Translations under genes and position numbers: made by a program
Shown here: positions 61,645 to 64,000 of the stretch, in pieces
Layout: each line of letters starts with the position of its first letter
Position numbering within the stretch: the first letter of the stretch is position 1
Source: Kutzneria buriramensis
Lineage (GTDB): Bacteria; Actinomycetota; Actinomycetes; Mycobacteriales; Pseudonocardiaceae
Reading direction: 5' to 3'
DNA length: 64,000 nt
Assembly (NCBI RefSeq): GCF_043575855.1
Contig: NZ_CP144375.1
Span: 8,370,001-8,434,000 of the forward strand
The notes under the pieces: model-generated
What the model saw: the letters and a program-made list of their open reading frames with translations, nothing else
Database searches by the model: none
Told to the model about the DNA's origin: nothing

Positions 61645-62742
61645 ATGCTCCGTATGAACTCGGTCCCGATTTGGGAGCTTTCATTGGATGATTCGTATGG
61701 ACCGCTGACCGCCGACCTGGCCCAGGAGATCGCCGCCGAGACCAGCCGGATCGTCGGCTTCAACGTGCTGGTCACCGATCGCGACGGCACCGTGATCGGC
61801 AGCGGCGACACCGCGCGCGTCGGCACGCTGCATGAGGCGTCCGTCGACGTGATGCGCACGCTGGAACCCGCGTGGCACGACGCCGAGCAGGCCCGGCGCC
61901 TGCGCGGCGTCCGGCCGGGCATGACGCTGCCGATCGTGCTCGACGGCGAGGCGCTCGGCACCGTCGGCATCACCGGCTCGCCACGCCAGGTCCGCCGGTT
62001 CGGCCTGCTCGTCCAGCGGCACACCGAGATCCTGGTGCGCGAGGCGATCCTGCTGCGGTCCCGGCTGCTGCGCGATCGCGCCGTCGCGGACCTGGTGCGG
62101 GACATCGTGTCCTTCGACCCGGACGTCGTTTCGGCGCAGGCGGTCGAGCGCCGTGCCGCCGACCTCGGCATCGACCTCCGGCGCCCGCGCACGGCCGTGG
62201 TGATCGACACGGCCGACGCCCGTCTGGTGCGGTCCGTCTTCCCGGAGCCGACGGAGATCGCCACCGGCCGTTTTGTCGTGCTGCACCACGGTGACACCGC
62301 CGCACTGTGCCGAACCCTGGCGGAACGCGGGGATGTCCACATCGGACTGAGCGATCCGGCGGTCGGCGTCGCCGCGCTGCACGAGGCGTGCCGCGATGCC
62401 GTGGACGCGATCGCCGTGGGCGACGGCCCCGTCCGGCCGATCTCGGCGCTGCGCGTGCACCAGCTGCTCGCCGCCGCCGGCCCGCACGCGCGGAGCCGGT
62501 TCGCGGAGGTGACCCTCGGCGGGCTGCGCGCGGAGCCGGACTGGCCCGCACTGAGGGCGACATTGGTGGCGTGGAGCGAGAGCGGGTGCAATCTCGTGCG
62601 CGCCGCCGAGGCCCTGCACATCCACCGGAACACGCTTGTCTACCGCCTGGACAAGCTCACCGAGCTGCTCGGCCGGCCGGTCCGCGAGCCCGCCGTCGGG
62701 CTGGCCCTCCACCTGGCCTGCCTTGTGTGTAACCCCAACTAG
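61645..62742 (+). CDS. CdaR-family transcriptional regulator
   Basis: A 365-residue regulator. Residues 20-150 are a sugar-diacid recognition domain (LAQEIAAETSRIVGFNVLVT, RPGMTLPIVLDGEALGTVGI). Residues 300-360 are a PucR/CdaR HTH (NLVRAAEALHIHRNTLVYRL with DKLTELLG). CdaR proteins activate glycerate, glucarate or related uptake genes; the divergent MFS-oxidase pair is the likely target. Its stop lies inside the next operator. Confidence 0.85.
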   Translation: MLRMNSVPIWELSLDDSYGPLTADLAQEIAAETSRIVGFNVLVTDRDGTVIGSGDTARVGTLHEASVDVMRTLEPAWHDAEQARRLRGVRPGMTLPIVLDGEALGTVGITGSPRQVRRFGLLVQRHTEILVREAILLRSRLLRDRAVADLVRDIVSFDPDVVSAQAVERRAADLGIDLRRPRTAVVIDTADARLVRSVFPEPTEIATGRFVVLHHGDTAALCRTLAERGDVHIGLSDPAVGVAALHEACRDAVDAIAVGDGPVRPISALRVHQLLAAAGPHARSRFAEVTLGGLRAEPDWPALRATLVAWSESGCNLVRAAEALHIHRNTLVYRLDKLTELLGRPVREPAVGLALHLACLVCNPN

Positions 62743-62759
62743 GGGTATACATGGGGTTA
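62730..62759 (+). promoter_or_regulatory. inverted-repeat operator upstream of the Clp_N gene
   Basis: TAACCCC and GGGGTTA are separated by 16 bases that contain a further CCCC-AACTA-GGGG pairing and a TATACAT box. It ends 24 bases before the next start and overlaps the cdaR stop. The likely binder is the N-terminal ribbon-helix-helix-like segment of the downstream protein. Confidence 0.55.
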
Positions 62760-62783
62760 TTACCGGAAAGGGGAGACGACGTG

Positions 62784-63506
62784 ATGCCCAAGATCAACGT
62801 GTATCTGTCCGACGAGCTGGCCGAGGCGGTCCGGGACTCCGGGGTGCCGGTGTCGGCGATCTGCCAGCGCGCGCTGGAGACGTCGGTGAAGCGGGTGACG
62901 GCCATCCGCTCCGCGACTATCGGCGAGCTCGGCGGCGGCGACCCCACTGCGCGCCTGCCGCACTTCACCGAGCGGGCGCGCACCACCGTGAAGATCGCGA
63001 TCGAGCAGGCCCGCGCGGACGGCTCGCCGCTGGTCGGCACCGAGCACCTGCTGCACGGCATCGTCAAGGAGGGCAACAACATGGCCCTTCGCGTGCTGAC
63101 GGCGACCGACATCGACCCGCAGCGCCTGCTGGCCGACCTACCCGCGTCGACGGCCGGCGACCACCCTGCGGACAAGTTCAGCGGCCCGCTGGCGAACGCG
63201 TTCGAGCTGGCCATGACCGAAGCGATCACCATGGGGCACAACTACATCGGCTGCGAGCACCTGCTGCTCGGCCTTGTCGCGGAGCAGGACGGCGCCGCCG
63301 GTCAGGTGCTGCGCGCCGCCGGTGCCGAGCTGCGTTCGACCCGCGGTGCGGTCTCCGCCGCGCTGGCCGGCTTCGTGCACCACCGCGAGCAGGCCGGCAG
63401 CAAGCCGTCCGACCCGGCGGCCGCCGTCGCCGCGCTCGTCGGCAAGCAGTTGAAGCCGCTGCTGGACCGGCTCGACCGGCTGGAGCGGCACGTGGGTCTG
63501 GAGTGA
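62784..63506 (+). CDS. Clp_N-domain protein with an antitoxin-like N-terminus
   Basis: A 240-residue protein from ATG 62784 (AAGGGGAG 8 bases upstream). Residues 1-40 (KINVYLSDELAEAVRDSGVP, VSAICQRALETSVKRV) look like a ribbon-helix-helix or antitoxin DNA-binding segment. Residues 60-200 carry two Clp_N repeats (HFTERARTTVKIAIEQARAD, GTEHLLHGIVKEGNNMALRV; ITMGHNYIGCEHLLLGLVAE). The end is a short coiled coil (LLDRLDRLERHVGLE). No ATPase module is present, so it may be a Clp adaptor or an autoregulator. Confidence 0.82.
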   Translation: MPKINVYLSDELAEAVRDSGVPVSAICQRALETSVKRVTAIRSATIGELGGGDPTARLPHFTERARTTVKIAIEQARADGSPLVGTEHLLHGIVKEGNNMALRVLTATDIDPQRLLADLPASTAGDHPADKFSGPLANAFELAMTEAITMGHNYIGCEHLLLGLVAEQDGAAGQVLRAAGAELRSTRGAVSAALAGFVHHREQAGSKPSDPAAAVAALVGKQLKPLLDRLDRLERHVGLE

Positions 63507-63559
63507 GAATGCTGGTGGTCGTCCTGGTCGGGATGCTGATCGTGTGGGGGATCGTATGA
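63503..63559 (+). CDS. 18-codon membrane micropeptide nested between two genes
   Basis: The GTG at 63503 overlaps the stop of the Clp_N gene (GTGA), and the TGA at 63557-63559 overlaps the ATG of the next gene (ATGA). The peptide reads VRMLVVVLVGMLIVWGIV, a single hydrophobic helix without charge after Arg 2. The double 4-nt coupling leaves no free base between the three frames. A start at ATG 63509 would give 16 residues. Function is unknown; it could mediate coupling or be a small membrane effector. Confidence 0.55.
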   Translation: MRMLVVVLVGMLIVWGIV

Positions 63560-64000
63560 GCAACCGGGTGCTGCTGATCGCCACCGGCGACACGATCGCG
63601 CAGCGGCCGGGCATCGCCCAGGTCGCCACCGGGGCGGACCTGCTGGCCTGCCTGGACGCGCCGCCGGCCGAGGTCGTCGTCGAGGACATCCTCGCCGAGC
63701 CCAGCTGGGACACCTCCGTCGCGACGATGCTGGCCATCGCCCGCCGCACGCACAAGGCGCTCACCGAGGAGGGCTTCGACGGCGTCGTCGTCACGCACGG
63801 CGTGGACAACCTGGAGGAGACCGCCTATCTCACCGACCTGCTCGTCGGACCGGCGGCCGCGCTCGGCGGCATCGTCTTCACGGGCGCGGTCCGCCACCTC
63901 GACGAGCTGTCCAGCGACGGCCCGCGCAACCTCGCGTCCGCGCTGGCCGTCGCCGCCGACCGGACCGTGCGGGGCGCCGGCGCGCTCGTGCTCTTCGACG
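63556..64000 (+). CDS. asparaginase-like protein, cut by the right window edge
   Basis: The frame from ATG 63556 is open to base 64000 (148 codons). RVLLIATGDTIAQRPG corresponds to the ATGGTIA nucleophile motif with Gly changed to Asp; the nucleophile Thr (residue 13) stays. VVVTHGVDNLEETAYLTDLL corresponds to HGTDTMEETAY but has Val 83 where the second catalytic Thr is expected, and Asn 85. Asp 84 and the following GAVRHLDELSSDGPRNL remain. It belongs to the asparaginase fold, but asparagine hydrolysis is doubtful. It is coupled to the micropeptide through ATGA. Confidence 0.8.
   Translation, partial: MSNRVLLIATGDTIAQRPGIAQVATGADLLACLDAPPAEVVVEDILAEPSWDTSVATMLAIARRTHKALTEEGFDGVVVTHGVDNLEETAYLTDLLVGPAAALGGIVFTGAVRHLDELSSDGPRNLASALAVAADRTVRGAGALVLFD

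Overview
This 64 kb window is GC-rich DNA with many GTG starts, 4-nt ATGA/GTGA gene overlaps and mycothiol- and Tat-type genes. All of this points to a filamentous actinomycete. The gene order DUF1844-infC-rpmI-rplT-(SpoU methyltransferase)-pheS-pheT, an uvrA next to a metallo-hydrolase and a mycothiol-dependent isomerase-like gene, and the mix of small regulators suggest Pseudonocardiales (Kutzneria/Amycolatopsis-like). The genus is inference only.

Left arm (1-8 kb). An accessory, decayed stretch: a partial XRE regulator running off the edge, a pentapeptide-repeat membrane protein, a zinc-ribbon protein, a sigma-region-4-like DNA-binding protein coupled to a tiny membrane protein behind an intrinsic terminator, a frameshifted relic, a putative Tn3 transposase relic and a 5'-truncated HhH-GPD gene at the apparent junction with ordinary chromosome.

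8-15 kb. Secreted carbohydrate enzymes: a GH140/DUF4038 hydrolase, a discoidin-FN3-PQQ sugar dehydrogenase and a PQQ-type beta-propeller. Three LacI/CcpA-like palindromes lie in and around the control region of the last two. A guanidine-I (ykkC) riboswitch then precedes an EamA-type exporter.

15-26 kb. rnhA, HEAT-repeat and DUF7711-like genes, tandem DinB genes, an RNase H-like protein that has lost catalytic carboxylates, a decayed vapBC copy, a secreted nucleoside hydrolase, a fragment of a metallo-beta-lactamase gene, an intact vapBC, a RAMA-CBS-HEPN protein and the intact metallo-hydrolase. This stretch shows repeated local duplication and decay.

26-38 kb. uvrA with a putative DNA-damage promoter, a divergent XRE/MmyB regulator and alcohol dehydrogenase pair, a papain-like secreted peptidase, a lipoprotein with a SigL-like promoter next to an ECF sigma/anti-sigma pair, an acyl-CoA synthetase and a dienelactone hydrolase.

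38-50 kb. A D-amino-acid use module: GntP permease, N-acyl-D-amino-acid deacylase and PLP D-amino-acid lyase, diverging from a PfkB kinase, IclR and RidA. A barstar-domain protein follows. Then comes a candidate amide-sensing unit: ArsR, an SRPBCC/periplasmic-binding-protein fusion without signal peptide, an amidase, and a GAF-ANTAR antiterminator. It recalls the Pseudomonas ami operon in a new arrangement.

50-64 kb. Translation core genes (infC, rpmI, rplT, rRNA methyltransferase, pheS, pheT). Then a PaaX-like regulator with a glyoxalase-fold gene, a VC0807-type membrane protein, a DadA-like oxidase with MFS transporter and CdaR regulator. The window ends in an operon of a Clp_N-domain protein, an 18-codon membrane micropeptide and an asparaginase-like protein cut by the right edge.
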